From the NCBI GenBank assembly GCA_019055375.1, contig JAHQIW010004688.1, positions 62,001-126,000 of the forward strand: a stretch of 64,000 bases of DNA, written 5' to 3'. Shown here piece by piece: positions 1 through 10,960 of the stretch; the first letter of the stretch is position 1; each line of letters begins with the position of its first letter. The notes below the pieces were generated by a model, which saw only the letters and a list, made by a program, of their open reading frames with translations, did no database searches and was not told where the DNA came from. The DNA is from Parelaphostrongylus tenuis (taxonomy: Eukaryota; Nematoda; Chromadorea; Rhabditida; Metastrongylidae). Position numbers and translations under genes: made by a program.

Positions 1-400
1 CGATTTATAACCTCATTTTAGCTGAAATGTTCTGTTTCGATGCGCAACAAGAACATTGTTTATTAGCAAAATCATACTAGTTGAGTAGTTCGCATATTCA
101 TTACGGAGCCGAAGCAAAGTATGAACCAAGGTTAAATATCTCTTCTGTTTAAAAACAAACAAATATGGATGGTGCAAATCCTCTTTACAATCTGTGGGGG
201 CCGTTGGTTAATGTTGTGGATAACGGGGAATGCAATAGTAAGTGCTCCTGGATACACCAGTCACTTTTTGAGTTTAGGTTTTTATTATCCATATGCTTCT
301 GATAAGAGAAGCAGTCACGACGAACAGAAAATGAGCTTGTGAAAATTTTAGTTTTACCTTCAAAAGGTTTACCTATTAATCGTAGTGGCAGATCTTAATC
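1..400. other. No recognisable gene
   Basis: I see no exon, RNA gene or clear repeat here. All frames are broken by stops, and the composition is typical of AT-rich intergenic or intronic DNA. If M13 copy A has exons upstream of 1154, they could lie here or before the window, but none shows an M13 motif. Confidence 0.5.
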
Positions 401-1153
401 GCGTCGAGTTATAACTACGATTCATGTTTGCCTAATGCAGTTCCATCAAAAATCACTTAATGTGGCGACTGGTATCGTCGTTTGACCGATATCTACCAAT
501 GCGGTATCGTCATCCTTCTAAGGAGTTCACTGTATTGGGTGCCACAAGCGAGGTAGAGTTCACACATTCTCTTTTGAATTGACATTTTCACAATCAAGTT
601 CTGACCATGTTGTAGTATCTCATCACCTTCTGCTGGTGAATTACTTTGGATTTTATAAAAATCAATATTTCATATTAGTTTCAGATTCGAAAACGTGAAA
701 TTTCTATGCGTTCGTGGATAAGTATAAACTGGAATTCATCTATGTGAATAGATCGTCTGGATTACACTACTGGCAGCGCGTCTAGGTGCTGTAGTGTAGG
801 CGTAAAAAGCGCGACATGGTTTTGTTAAAAAGTTCCGTTCATTTTCGCCCAAGAAATACTCATGTAGTACAATGGTGCCTGACAGCGCATGCAGTGTCAT
901 TACGATCAATTCTGTGGCTTCCTGGGAATCGATACTACAACCTTTCTGAAGTCTACACACTGATTATATTTGGGAGGATATTTTTATCTACGTGATACAT
1001 CACTATATTCTTGCAAATCACGATGTAGGTCGGACACGCATACGGTCAACTTTATAAAGCCTCATGGAGATGAATGAAGTGTGCACGGACAAATGAATGT
1101 CTGGCATTTCATTTCATTATCCAGTATAATGTTTTTTTATTGTTGCCTTTCAG
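400..1153. repeat. Diverged copy of the large-palindrome arm, next to its M13 exon
   Basis: This stretch aligns by eye with 15890-16664 and with 27373-27732, the inner part of the right arm of the large palindrome. It includes the tRNA-like piece near 850-905 and the block around 970-1030. In all three places the sequence runs into the same M13 exon at its 3' side. It is the most diverged of the copies. Here it lies directly upstream of a longer M13 exon series, so it may be the original intron sequence from which the repeat arose. That is inference. Confidence 0.6.
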
Positions 1154-1315
1154 GTTCCACTATGGAAACACTGCATTGATGAAGTCGTCGATAAACTTGC
1201 CGAGCCTCTTTCTTTCGCTTATGCAAGTAGTTTCTTTCCGATCGAGAATAGAAATAGGGTGAATATAACAAACTTTGTAACATCGGTTACCTTAAAAGTA
1301 ACTCAGAAATAATTT

Positions 1316-1371
<56 letters not shown>

Positions 1372-3949
1372 CATATACTCACCTCTGTTCCATTTCTTTG
1401 CATCTCGCTTACCGGCGTGTTTGCTTCCGTAACTACATTTAAAGCTCTAAAATGAATCGTCAGCGATGTACCTAAATGCGCAGTGAAATTGAATATTGAT
1501 ATAAATGCGAAATGAATTTAATTTGAGAGAAAATGAAGACACAAGAAAGACGATGTAGAGTTAATTTGAAAAGATAGGATTCTATGCAGAAAGTATTTGA
1601 TGAATTTTCATAGTCGCTGTTAGCTATAGAGATTTTTAGGCCAAAGAAATGATAACAGATCTGAAACGATCAATGGAACGGATTATTCTGGAAACAGATT
1701 GGTTGGACGATATGGTTAAGAAGGCGGCGCTAAAAAAACTGAAACATATGGGCGCCAAATTAGGGTAAAGAAATTGGAGATAGGATATCTTTTAAATGAA
1801 CTCTGACTGATTTACAGAATTCCTAAAATGCTGGAAGATGAAGTTAGTGTGCTAAATCTCTATAAAGGAGTGCAGATGAAAGCTGATCGCTACTTCGACA
1901 ACGTCTTGCAGTTAAAGAAAATGGCAGTAAGGTGATGAGTACAGCAAATGGGAAATTTATTGAAAGATTATCATTCGTTTCGAGTGCTTTCTTAAGACCA
2001 CAGCTCAAATTTCAATATGCCAAAGAATCATTTTTGAGCCACGCATGTTATTTGGTCTGTTCGGCACTCTGTGTGTGGTGATAATTTAACTGGACATAGA
2101 ATGTTAAACGTTCGAAGTAGCTAACTCTTAGTGTGGGGAAGGAGCACCCACACAGATTAGCAAAAGACGAGAATGGGTAACTGCCCAATTGTCGAGATCG
2201 TAAGATCGAAACACGTGTATCAGGCTCTACAAGTCACCCCAGCTTTATCAGACAACATGACATGCGTGGCTCAAAAACGATTCTTTAGCATATTGAAGAA
2301 TTGCTTGACAGCTCATCGCAATGTCTTTGAGGTGCACCATTATGCCAAAATTATGTGAACTTAGGTTTTCTTGTGATGAAATGTTCTGAAGGACCAAAAA
2401 AAAAAATGAAAGAGTATTCTACGACCAGAGCTCAGCTATAATATGCGCTGCATCTTAGCCTTCAAGATAGAAGGATAAAGGACAAGGCTCTCGGCGGTTA
2501 CCATCTCCTGTGGAAGGCAATAAGCATTCATCTTCAATTTCCAACTTCGTTTTGAAATGATTCAATGCATCTTTGGCCTTTACAGTGATTCGCGGTGGCC
2601 TCCCGCTTTGTCGAGTTAGTGCTACTTATCCTCCCAGGGAAGTCTAACATTAGTTTGGCACCGGTTTACCAACTCCGGAAGGATGGATGGCTTGATGAGC
2701 CATGAACGCAAGATCAAAGCGTTCCATTTGATCGATTCCTCTGGAAAAATGATATAAAATAAATGACAAGATGATTCTGGTTTTCTCGCGTGCTGAGAAG
2801 CATTCAAATATGTCAATGACTTATTTCATTAAATTTTTTGCGAGAAAGAGTCAGAAAGACGGCCACTAACCATTTCAGGAACAAATTTAATCAACTTCAC
2901 AATCCTCCTTCTAAGGACGACGAAAGCGTTGTGAATGTACTTCGTGCCACTGCTTTTGTTTATCTTACTAGGAATGAAATAAGTCAGTACATTTTAACGA
3001 TTCATTACTGGGCAGGATGCAACCTTAAAGAATTTCTATCATAAACCAAAATCCTTCAGTCTCTTGTGAATATGGAAGAGCTCATTTTATATAAATGGGA
3101 GATACCAATGGAGAAAACATTTTTGGAAATACTCTGATTTGAATGAGTTTATATCCAGACGTTTCTTAAGCCTTAACTGCTCCGATGTGGCAATTCCCGC
3201 TGTTCGTACCGGAGGCTCCCTTACCTATTAATTATGGGTCCATTGGCATCGTTATCGGGCATGAAATCGCTCACGGCTACGATGGTAAAGGTGGGCATCT
3301 AAAAAATTGACATGAACTGGATTCAGGTGAATATAGGAAAAATTCCTCAGGAGCAGAGCACGACGAATTTGGAAATGTGAGATCATGGTGGGATCAAAAT
3401 ACGTGGGCGACGTTCATGAAAAAGATAGAGTGCTTCGTGATGCAGTACGGCAAGCAGGTTGAGCCAACAATCAAGAAAAATGTGAGATATGTGGTATTTT
3501 TGCCGTGAATAAAAACTGACGAAACAAAATAATTATCATGACGAAGAATTTCAGGTTGATGGCCATCTGACAATTAATGAGAATATAGCTGATAATGGTG
3601 GGCTGCGAGCAGCATATGAAGTGAGGACCACTAAAAACTTGCATTAGTTAACGACTCCACTTTTTCATCTAGGCATACAAAATGAGATGTTCTCGTGAGG
3701 AATGCACGGCCTTACCGCGAATGTCATCGTTTTCACAGGAGCAATTATTCTTTGTTGCGTATGGTAACGTGAGTCATTTGCCCGTTGTCGTCTTCAGTGA
3801 CTCACTGAAAACTTCCAGACTTCAATGACTGCATTCTCACACTTTAATGAATTATGCAAAATCATTGTTTAGCTATGGTGTCGAAACGTGAGGACTTCAG
3901 TAATAAGCCAAATTATGGAAAATAACTCACATGCATTAGCGAGGTTCAG
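1154..3949 (+). CDS. M13 (neprilysin-like) metallopeptidase, copy A, multi-exon, both ends missing
   Basis: M13 enzymes are zinc metallopeptidases, usually type II membrane or secreted proteins that cut short peptides. Exons I can place: 1154-1258 (W-x-x-C-I segment, ending SSFFPIENRNR), 1640-1764 (ETDWLDD then KKLKHMG), 1818-1926 (YKGVQ, DRYFDN), a broken middle exon near 2866-2916 (HFRNKFNQLHNPPSKD), about 3173-3284 (NYGSIGIVIGHEIAHGYD with the HExxH zinc motif), 3351-3481 (GNVRSWWD), 3555-3620 (ENIADNGG with the third zinc ligand E), 3673-3768 (QEQLFF) and 3873-3949 (WCRNVRT, then NSHALARFR). GT and AG borders fit, and phases join cleanly from 1154 to 1926 and from 3284 to 3949. The middle exon is interrupted at about 2918-3090, where the expected EW segment resumes (KWEIPMEKT). 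No N-terminal membrane exon or final C-terminal exon was found. Family is certain; function is doubtful because of the split exon. Confidence 0.82.
1315..1377. repeat. AT dinucleotide microsatellite
   Basis: A nearly pure TA/AT run of about 60 bp with single G and C interruptions, lying in the intron between the first two M13 exons of copy A. Confidence 0.95.
1975..2865. repeat. Nested repeats in an M13 intron: CACGTG-type repeat and SINE-2 tail
   Basis: From about 1975 to 2310 the sequence belongs to the repeat family whose copies carry a GATCGAAACACGTGTAT-like core and a TTCGAGTG...TTAAGACCA end (compare 56840-57260 and 62800-63375). From about 2540 to 2760 it matches the tail of the tRNA-derived SINE-2 family (reverse of 14190-14390). 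The M13 reading frame is interrupted by this material, which lies between exons. The whole stretch is repeated inverted at 35280-36090. Confidence 0.65.
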
Positions 3950-4840
3950 GTGAGTGTGTTTAGCTCATCGACTAATCCTGGATATTCACAATCTTCTACC
4001 TGCCAATTCATCAACTGACGGTCGTCTTTGACACAATAACTACTGGAATGCGGCTGAATTCCAATCCTCCAGTTTAACTATTGGCAGCCCACTTCACTTC
4101 AATCTATTGGACTTTTCGTTTTCAAATATCTGCTGGAGAACGAACAATATGCAACGGTTTCGACAAGAAATTCGTCGAGATTTGAGCTGTCGAATATTTA
4201 CCCACCCATAGACCTCAGTCGGGCAGACAAGCAAGCTGAGTGCGAAACACAGTTTTAATTTTATTACTACAACACAATAAGAATAGCTTTTCATAAGCCA
4301 AACATGTTAATGAAATTACGCAGATTAATCTTTGAGATTGCTTACTGAAGCTCTGAGCAAAATGTTTCTTTAACGAGATTTTTTTTCGAAATTCCTCTGT
4401 ACAAATGCATACAATATATCCCAAAATGGTTCTTATTGAGACATCAGTCTACCCATACGAAAATCATTCTTTTTAGGGCTAACGTGCCACTCCAAAATTT
4501 TCCTCCGTTTGCGGAAGCTTTTCAATGTCCGGAAGGAAGCCCTATGAATCCACGTGAGAAGTGTCGAGTATGGTAGCTCACAGATGGAACAACTCTGAAT
4601 GGAAGATTTACTATGAATGAAAGTTAGCGAAATAATTCCACTGAGTACTAGTGGACCCATAAAGTTATTATCTAATAAACTTCAGTACAAAGTTTCTTCT
4701 GGAACTTTCTAGAATTTTCAATTTCTAACGTATGCAACGACAATGCGATGTACCTCCGAATTATTCGTGAAATGGAATTGCATTTCAATGCGCAGCGTAA
4801 GGTTTGACAACATGCCATTGCCTTACAACTTGCGTTTCGA
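3950..4840. other. Inverted-arm sequence without a recognised gene
   Basis: Following the last recognisable M13 exon, this stretch has only short open frames broken by stops. The partner copy at 34385-34711 (-) is open for 108 codons over the matching part of 4000-4340. That frame shows no known domain, and here it is broken. The expected last M13 exon, with its C-terminal Cys-x-x-W, was not found in it. Confidence 0.5.
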
Positions 4841-5205
4841 GTGTTTTCTTGAGAACACATTGACTCAAATGACAATTATGAGAAATGTTGAAATGTGAGC
4901 GTGATCTTAAGAAAAGTTTCGAAACGAAAGAATGATATATTATCAATACCAGCCAAGAGCAGTCGAGAGTACAACGCTGCCCATTTAGTGATAATTTCAC
5001 TTAGAGGACGGTGTAAAATGTTCTTCGGCGCCAACTTTTAGTACAGGGACTGTGCGCCCCGAGAGGAATGGCGAAAGACGAAGGGTAACGCCGTCGACTG
5101 GTGAAACTGTCAAGGTCAAAATACAAGCTTCGTGCTCTATAAGTCTGCCCTATAATAGACCACATGACATTTTGTCTCAAATAATATTTATGAGATATGT
5201 TCTAT
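4840..5205. repeat. CACGTG-type repeat fragment
   Basis: It carries the family landmarks TTTCGAGTGTTTTCTTGAG, a core around 5085-5165, and GACCACATGACAT. The partner is 33530-33900 in inverse orientation. No coding content. Confidence 0.6.
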
Positions 5206-5211
5206 AACTCA

Positions 5212-5575
5212 GTGATGTAGAGTGATGTGCAAAACTTTTACGTCAGGTGGAACTCGAACGCACATCTCATTATATCCGGGAGCGCGTACTCCAACCCGTT
5301 GCACTACTGGCGCTCATTTTGCACACCACTCTTTCTACGCTACAACGCATCTATCTGTCAGCCGCCAGCCGTCAACGGCCTGACCAGGGTAGTCCTTCAC
5401 ATCAAACATTGGACTACAGTAACGCTGACAGATATTGTGTAGAAAGAGTGGTATGCGAAATGAGCGTCAGTAGTGCAACGGGATAGGGCATGCGCTCCGG
5501 GATAGAGTGAGATGTGGGTTCGAGTCCCGATTGACGTAAAAGTTTTGCACATCACTCTACATCACTGGCATATTC
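5212..5575. repeat. tRNA-headed foldback SINE (SINE-1), paired heads
   Basis: Two tRNA-like heads face outward in inverted orientation. The left one, read in reverse, lies at about 5238-5325, and the right one at about 5455-5545. The right head has the box-A-like AGTAGTGCAACGGG and the box-B-like GGGTTCGAGTCCC. Both outer edges end in the same short sequence read inward (GATGTAGAGTGATGTGCAAAA), so the unit as a whole is a palindrome of about 360 bp with a roughly 125 bp centre. The copy at 33170-33520 is its inverted duplicate. Confidence 0.8.
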
Positions 5576-5739
5576 ATAACATCATACCACCGCTAAAAGC
5601 GGTTTGAAAAAAAACTTCCTTTTTTAAAATCCATTATGGCATTCTCCAACCATAAAGAGCCTTTCAGAGTTTTTCTTCAAATTTCATCTTTTGCTGATGA
5701 AAAAAGTTTTTTTTTTATCGATGAGGAAGGTCTGTAATC

Positions 5740-6060
5740 ACTACGAAACCACAACGTTGTAAGCACTACGTGCTCTATTGGCGTGGTCAATCACGGCGAC
5801 TGCCACGCGTGCGACCAACTCGACCCCACCTTCTTTCAACTGCCGGCTTGAAGGACTTAAGCGTATCTTGTTATTACTTTGATGTGATCTAATGTGCCCA
5901 GCACTCTGGTATCAATTTTGCGACCTTGGAGGGATCGGAAGACTTGATAAGCTCAGGGATTCAAAGAATCTACCACTGAGACAGCACCGCAATGTCGAAC
6001 CGCTGTCGTAGACACATAACTTGGATTATTGCTATTTGACAATAGCAAGATAGCAAGCCC
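5740..6060. repeat. Interspersed repeat block (three copies in window)
   Basis: The block runs from GTCTGTAATCACTACGAAAC through the GCCGGCTTGAAGGACTTAAG region. It recurs inverted at 32690-33020 and again at 60390-60680. The third copy lies outside the inverted duplication, so this is an interspersed repeat in its own right. No open frame or tRNA promoter box was seen. Confidence 0.65.
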
Positions 6061-6149
6061 AAGGAAACGTTAGCTACGATAAAGATTAGTTACAAACCAG
6101 TGTATCTTTGCCAGTAAATTAAGACATTTAACGAAAAAAGTACATATAT

Positions 6150-6480
6150 TAGGGATATTCAAACTTGAGCGTGAGCTAGAGAAACACTTGAAACAAGAGG
6201 TATGATTTATCGATGCCAGTCAAGAGCAATTGAGCGCATAACAGTGCTCATTCAGTGATATTTCCACCTAATGGCGAGTGTAAGTAGTATGTCTGCGTCT
6301 CCTTTATATTAAAGGATTGGGATGCCCGAAAGGAATTGGCCAAGACGAAGTACTGCGTAACTGACGAGGCTGCCAAGGCCGAAACACGTGTATTGCACTG
6401 TATAAACGCACGGAAGAGACCACATATATGACTCAAGAATAATTATCAGGCATATTGAAATTTGAACGTGTTCTCAAGAA
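6150..6480. repeat. CACGTG-type repeat, second subtype
   Basis: It contains GCCGAAACACGTGTATTGCA and the flanking family landmarks. Its inverted partner is 32270-32620. The piggyBac insertion at 57.8-60.2 kb sits inside another copy of this subtype. Confidence 0.6.
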
Positions 6481-6694
6481 AACATTTGAAACGAACAGTT
6501 CAGCAAGCGCGCCAGCTCGTGAAGCGACCACGTTCAATGGCGCAATGATTATCGATTTTCGGGCATATTAACGCCTAGAGAAGTACTGCATCAGCAGTTC
6601 ACGTAGGCGCCTCACGCACACGCCCGTGAATTGTCCAAGGAACCCCTCAACTTGCGAATGGTTACTAATACTCCTGTGGAATATGCCTCTTCAG

Positions 6695-6869
6695 GAAACG
6701 AGAACGCTTTTTCATTTGTCGTTTCAACAATCGTACCTAGCAATATACTTAAGAATCTTATATACTTTGCCATATCAGGCGTGATGAAACGCATCTTTTT
6801 GCGAGGCCGATGTTTGGATTCATCAAATTCGTCCTCAATCCCTCAAGAACCTCACATTCCTGTGCGGAG
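6695..6869 (+). CDS. Candidate exon of unknown function
   Basis: An open stretch bounded by a good acceptor (CCTCTTCAG) and a good donor (GCGGAG then GTGAGT). It would encode about 58 residues, including AFSFVVSTIVPSNILKNL and FLRGRCLDSSNSS. I recognise no domain. It lies just outside arm A of the inverted duplication and no second copy was noticed, which argues mildly for a real gene fragment. No neighbouring exon was found, so this may be chance. Confidence 0.25.
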
Positions 6870-7119
6870 GTGAGTTTTCTCCTCCAAAGCCTCTTCTTTA
6901 TGTGTGTGCCCTGTGTGAGCATAATTAGGGATTTGCTTCAGAACTGAGCTTACCATAAGTGGTCTTTTCTACAGATACAAAGTGATTCGCGTCGCCAACG
7001 TACTTGTTCCTAAATGAAACATAAGTACTAGGTAAACTATATTCTTAATCATTTAATCACCGATGATTAGGACATGTTGTGCCCTGCTTCCTGTGGTTTA
7101 TTCCAAGACAAATAAAGAA

Positions 7120-8150
7120 GCAATCCCTTTCGGTGAACAAATTTCTTCCATAGGAGTGCTAATATTCATTTAAAAGCTCAAATCTTTCGCTACTGCGCTG
7201 CTGGCTTTTTTTGTAAAATTATTCCAACGCTACAAAATTCAAGATAAAATTATGTCTTACATCTTCAGCGCAATTTTATTATTTTCACTGAAAGCACAAA
7301 AAGCAAATGATTGTGTAGAAGAAGTCTTTCAGTTTCATAGCCATACGTTTTATCATAAGCTTCTTTCGAAAAGGAGACAGAGTACCAAATTAAATAACTA
7401 AAATTGCACTGCAAATCTAAGCCTCGCCGACGCGATCAATCGATAGCCTTACTAAATCCACGACCAGCACACAGCCAGCTAACATCCAGCACGTACACTA
7501 GTCGGCAAACAAATGCGTTGCGTACGTGGAACTCAGTCCTATTTTTATGTGCTACATTACAGTGGGACGGTCTTTCTTAAAAGTAGGTTATGCCACCAAA
7601 GTCGCCGAAAATTACTCTATCGAATAGCTACTAATATTCTATGTATTAGATCTGTTTTTTTCGAAAATTATGCTTCTGTGGAGCACAAGTATTCCCTTTC
7701 TGCCACAGCATCACAAAGAGACTTTTTCAAGAAGAGCACGATGAGCAGTAACCAATAATTTGATCGAGTGAATACTGCACTCTCATGAGAATTCTTGTTC
7801 ACTTAAGGCGGTCGTACCTTCATTTGCTCCGGACAACACGAAATAAACAAGTTGTCTGACGATGAAGGAAGTTATTGGAGGCAAAGTTGGCATTACCTAA
7901 CTTTCAGAATTTTGATGCGTAAAAGGTTGAAATTTTTTTGAGCGTAGGCTTTCTGTGTTTTTTTCAGCTCTCAAAAAAAGTTTTTCTTGTTTACTCTCAC
8001 ATACAGAAAGTCAGACTCAAACAAAATACAGAAACTCTCAAATATTTGTGCATTTCTGCTTTCCCTTTTACTTTAGAGTCGTCTGCAGAATATTGTTTCG
8101 CTATAAAAAATCCACTTTGTACCATAAGTGAATGACTGGGAGAAAAAAAG
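7120..8150. repeat. Diverged repeat pieces shared with 52.0-52.9 kb
   Basis: 7120-7260 matches 52340-52480 in the same direction (CGGTGAACAAATTTC, AGAGTGCTAATAATC-like). 7870-8140 matches 52020-52300 in the opposite direction. The pieces also share landmarks with the palindrome arms (compare 10200-10760 and 20500-20760). Open frames are short and unrecognised. Confidence 0.5.
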
Positions 8151-9100
8151 AGTTAAACAACACTCCATTCAATTGAGATCGTCTGCTCAGACGTTTCTAG
8201 ATTTTAATTTAGCGTTTCATAAGTATTTTAATTGTGTGCTCAGGTGAACGCAATTTGCAGCGTTTTGAAAAAATGTTCGACATGTTGATGAAGTTCAGTT
8301 TGTACTCACCTATCAGTTTGTACTCACCTAATCGTACTCTTTAGTAGATCAATCGTGGAAGTTCGTTCTTTATATACAGACGAATTTCACACTTAACCAA
8401 GAGTATATACATGCAATATTCACTTTCGACTAGAAGTGCGCAGTTACTATAGCTAATATTTTGACAATTCTAAGACTCACCGGATGGCAAAGAGGCATCA
8501 TAATTTGTAAACATGCGCTTCAAGAAATGGAAAAACGAATTAAAAGAGATTCCAAAATTTCACTAAACCCGATGTTTATATCTCAGCTGTCCATAAGAGA
8601 GATGTGAAGGGAACGGTGGAATGGGAAGGAGGGGCACTTGAGGAGCCTCTATGCATATTACTGTTACAGGCCATCCACAACAACAACAAACATCCACCAT
8701 ATCATGAATACGGTATATCACGCTGGAACTTCAATTCTCCGTTCCAATTGTTTTACTCACTCTCTTTCTATCAATACATTTCTCCAGGAAATTATGGGGA
8801 TGATCCTAATTGAACTTCTTGGTATTTTCATTGAGTCAACGGTTCATAATACCATTTACAGGGCTAACGACGTTTTGTAGTACTGCTCTTAATGATATTT
8901 TTTGTCAATACTTCATCAAAACGGGATATCTAGTGCACTGGCTAGAGTCCATCTGATGCTCAAACTTGCATCTCGGTCTTTCTTTCATTTATTTGGAATC
9001 AGCAAAGTGGTACAAGTTTTACTCAGAACAATAGCAACACTGATGTGATACATCGATAGCCACCTGAGGCCATTATCGGTCAGGTTAGATTCGATTAGCA
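8150..9100. other. No recognised gene
   Basis: There is a short local duplication of CAGTTTGTACTCACCTA near 8300-8330 and otherwise only short open frames. Two overlapping 70-80 codon frames at 8604-8880 have no domain and no convincing splice borders. Confidence 0.4.
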
Positions 9101-10090
9101 TTGAAGATATTTGATGAAATTCAGTGCGACGCTAATTCCTCAAAGATCGGTTGACCCAAACGCTTTATTCTTCACCATTTTCTACTTGTCAAAATGGATA
9201 GATAAAGCACTTTCAAAATGCGCAGTTATGTTTATCTCAAGCTTCAAACACTCAAAAGAAGAAGTAGTAATGACAGAGCATGCACAGGTCAACAGATCAA
9301 GAGTAGTCAGTGTTAGTGATTTACATTTGAGCTCACAATTAGCTCTGCTTTCTCAAAAAGATAACATTCTTGCTTTGATCCCGTCAGAAATCGAAGTAAT
9401 ACTCATGTGATCACAAGTATGGAACCACTGCATTGTGTTATAGTACGAGTTATACAAATTTTTACAAGTTTGGAGAATTTCGTAATGATTCTTGCTGTTG
9501 TATCAAGTGATCTGCTATCAAGGACCTCAATTTGCCACTATCAACATATTACTTGTGGAATCTTCCCTTTTTTTTGAATGCCAACTCACCTGGTCATTCA
9601 ATAAATTTGTCGGCTGACGGCGCGCATCATGTCGCAAAGCATATCTTCAAGCAGGTCGCCGTTAGGCAGCCAAGAACTTCATAGAAGGCATTTTTGGTTA
9701 GATTCTAGCTATATCACCATCAATACATCTGGTGCCCGCATTACTGAAGATCTTTTCTAATCAAACAACTCAATTCTCGGTCACATGTCTCACACATTTC
9801 CCTTATGCTCAACAAATAGGTTTCCTTGAACGCTATAAATGAGCGTGCCCGCATCGAGCACTCATTATGACCATCAAACGAAAAGTCGGTCTAAGAAAAG
9901 CAAAAAATGCATTTGAAAAAGCTCTCAGAAGTGTTGGAAATGTAGCGGAAAGAAATGAATGCGACTATGCGGCCACCTTTTCGACTGTACACTTCGTGTT
10001 GATCATTCAACACACTTCGATTGCTAAACACTGCTTGAGCGAATGAGCTGGGATCATACCGAATTATTATAACAAGAACGGACATTTAAC
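9100..10090. repeat. Old copy of the palindrome-arm family
   Basis: 9420-9860 aligns with 24370-24830 (left arm of the large palindrome). 9870-10080 aligns with 24850-25080. 9111-9410 is open for 99 codons, and its ends match 49130-49365 read in reverse. It is more diverged than the arms at 23-31 kb. Confidence 0.55.
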
Positions 10091-10099
10091 AACCAAACT

Positions 10100-10960
10100 G
10101 AGTTAAGGAAGAAAAATAGAATATATATCCTTATTCATATGAGAACAAGTGGAGAAAAGACCGCTTTCGCTGGACAAAGGCTGGTCATTGTACTTTTGGT
10201 ATTCATCCTTTTAGCATTCATCTGAAATCTGAAATCTCCACCTACTGCGCTATGAACATCTTTTCAATAAAAAACCAAATTATAACTCTTTTTGTGTTTT
10301 GAACGCGCCTTTTTTGTCGCAGGATTGAACTCTTCTTTTGGACTATTAGTAACCGTTAGATAGTCTAATTTTTGACAATTCCAACGCTGTGCATAATTTC
10401 TAGAAAGATCGTTATACTGGACTATAATAGGGAAAATAAGATCGATTGACATAAGCGGGCAATTGTTTTCTCGGCTAATCTATGTTCTGGGTGGCGGGGA
10501 TGTGGTACTGTGGCTGACTACGGTTTCGGTTTTAACACGGTGATCGATTTATGGCGCATAGGCGGCTCATATTTGATATGGGAATTTGTTATTAGACCAG
10601 GAGTTATTTCTCCACTTTGACAGAAACTCCAAATAAAACGTATGGTTCTGATACAAGACTGACCTACACGTTTCATATGCTTTTCGTTCATCAAACGGTA
10701 GTAGTAGAAGTACGCGGCCGGTGTGTAACATGAGTTTAATCGGATGCTGCGAAGATTCAAAGAGGTCTTCTCAAAAAAAGAAGCTTGTTTTGCTGTAGCT
10801 AGAGATTTAGCTTGTCGCTTGTTTACTATCTATCTTAGGAAAGTTCATGTCCAGCAAGAGGGGTCGCTTCTTTATTTGTTCCGGACAAGAGAAATAGTCA
10901 CAATTCTGATGGATGTAATTTTGAGAAAAGCTGAACTTTTCTTTTAGGACTGGATAGAAT
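10100..10960. repeat. Diverged arm-family sequence
   Basis: 10200-10740 shares blocks in the same direction with 20590-20880 and 52430-52900: a CCTTTTTTG block near 10310, and a repeated ...ATGCTTTTCGT... block near 10680. Open frames on both strands are short and unrecognised. Confidence 0.45.

Larger units (their letters stand above)
2045..6640. repeat. Arm A of a long inverted duplication (partner 32130-36095)
   Basis: Read in reverse, 32130-36095 follows this segment block by block: the CACGTG repeat, the SINE-2 tail, M13 exons 3555-3949, the non-M13 stretch 4000-4440, the tRNA-like foldback near 5212-5575, the block 5740-6060, and the CACGTG repeat 6150-6480. The outer limits are judged from where similarity fades: about 2045 against 36095, and about 6640 against 32130. 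Partner arm B lacks the sequence corresponding to about 2869-3455. The arms are diverged, with many single changes and small indels, so the duplication is not recent. Confidence 0.8.
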
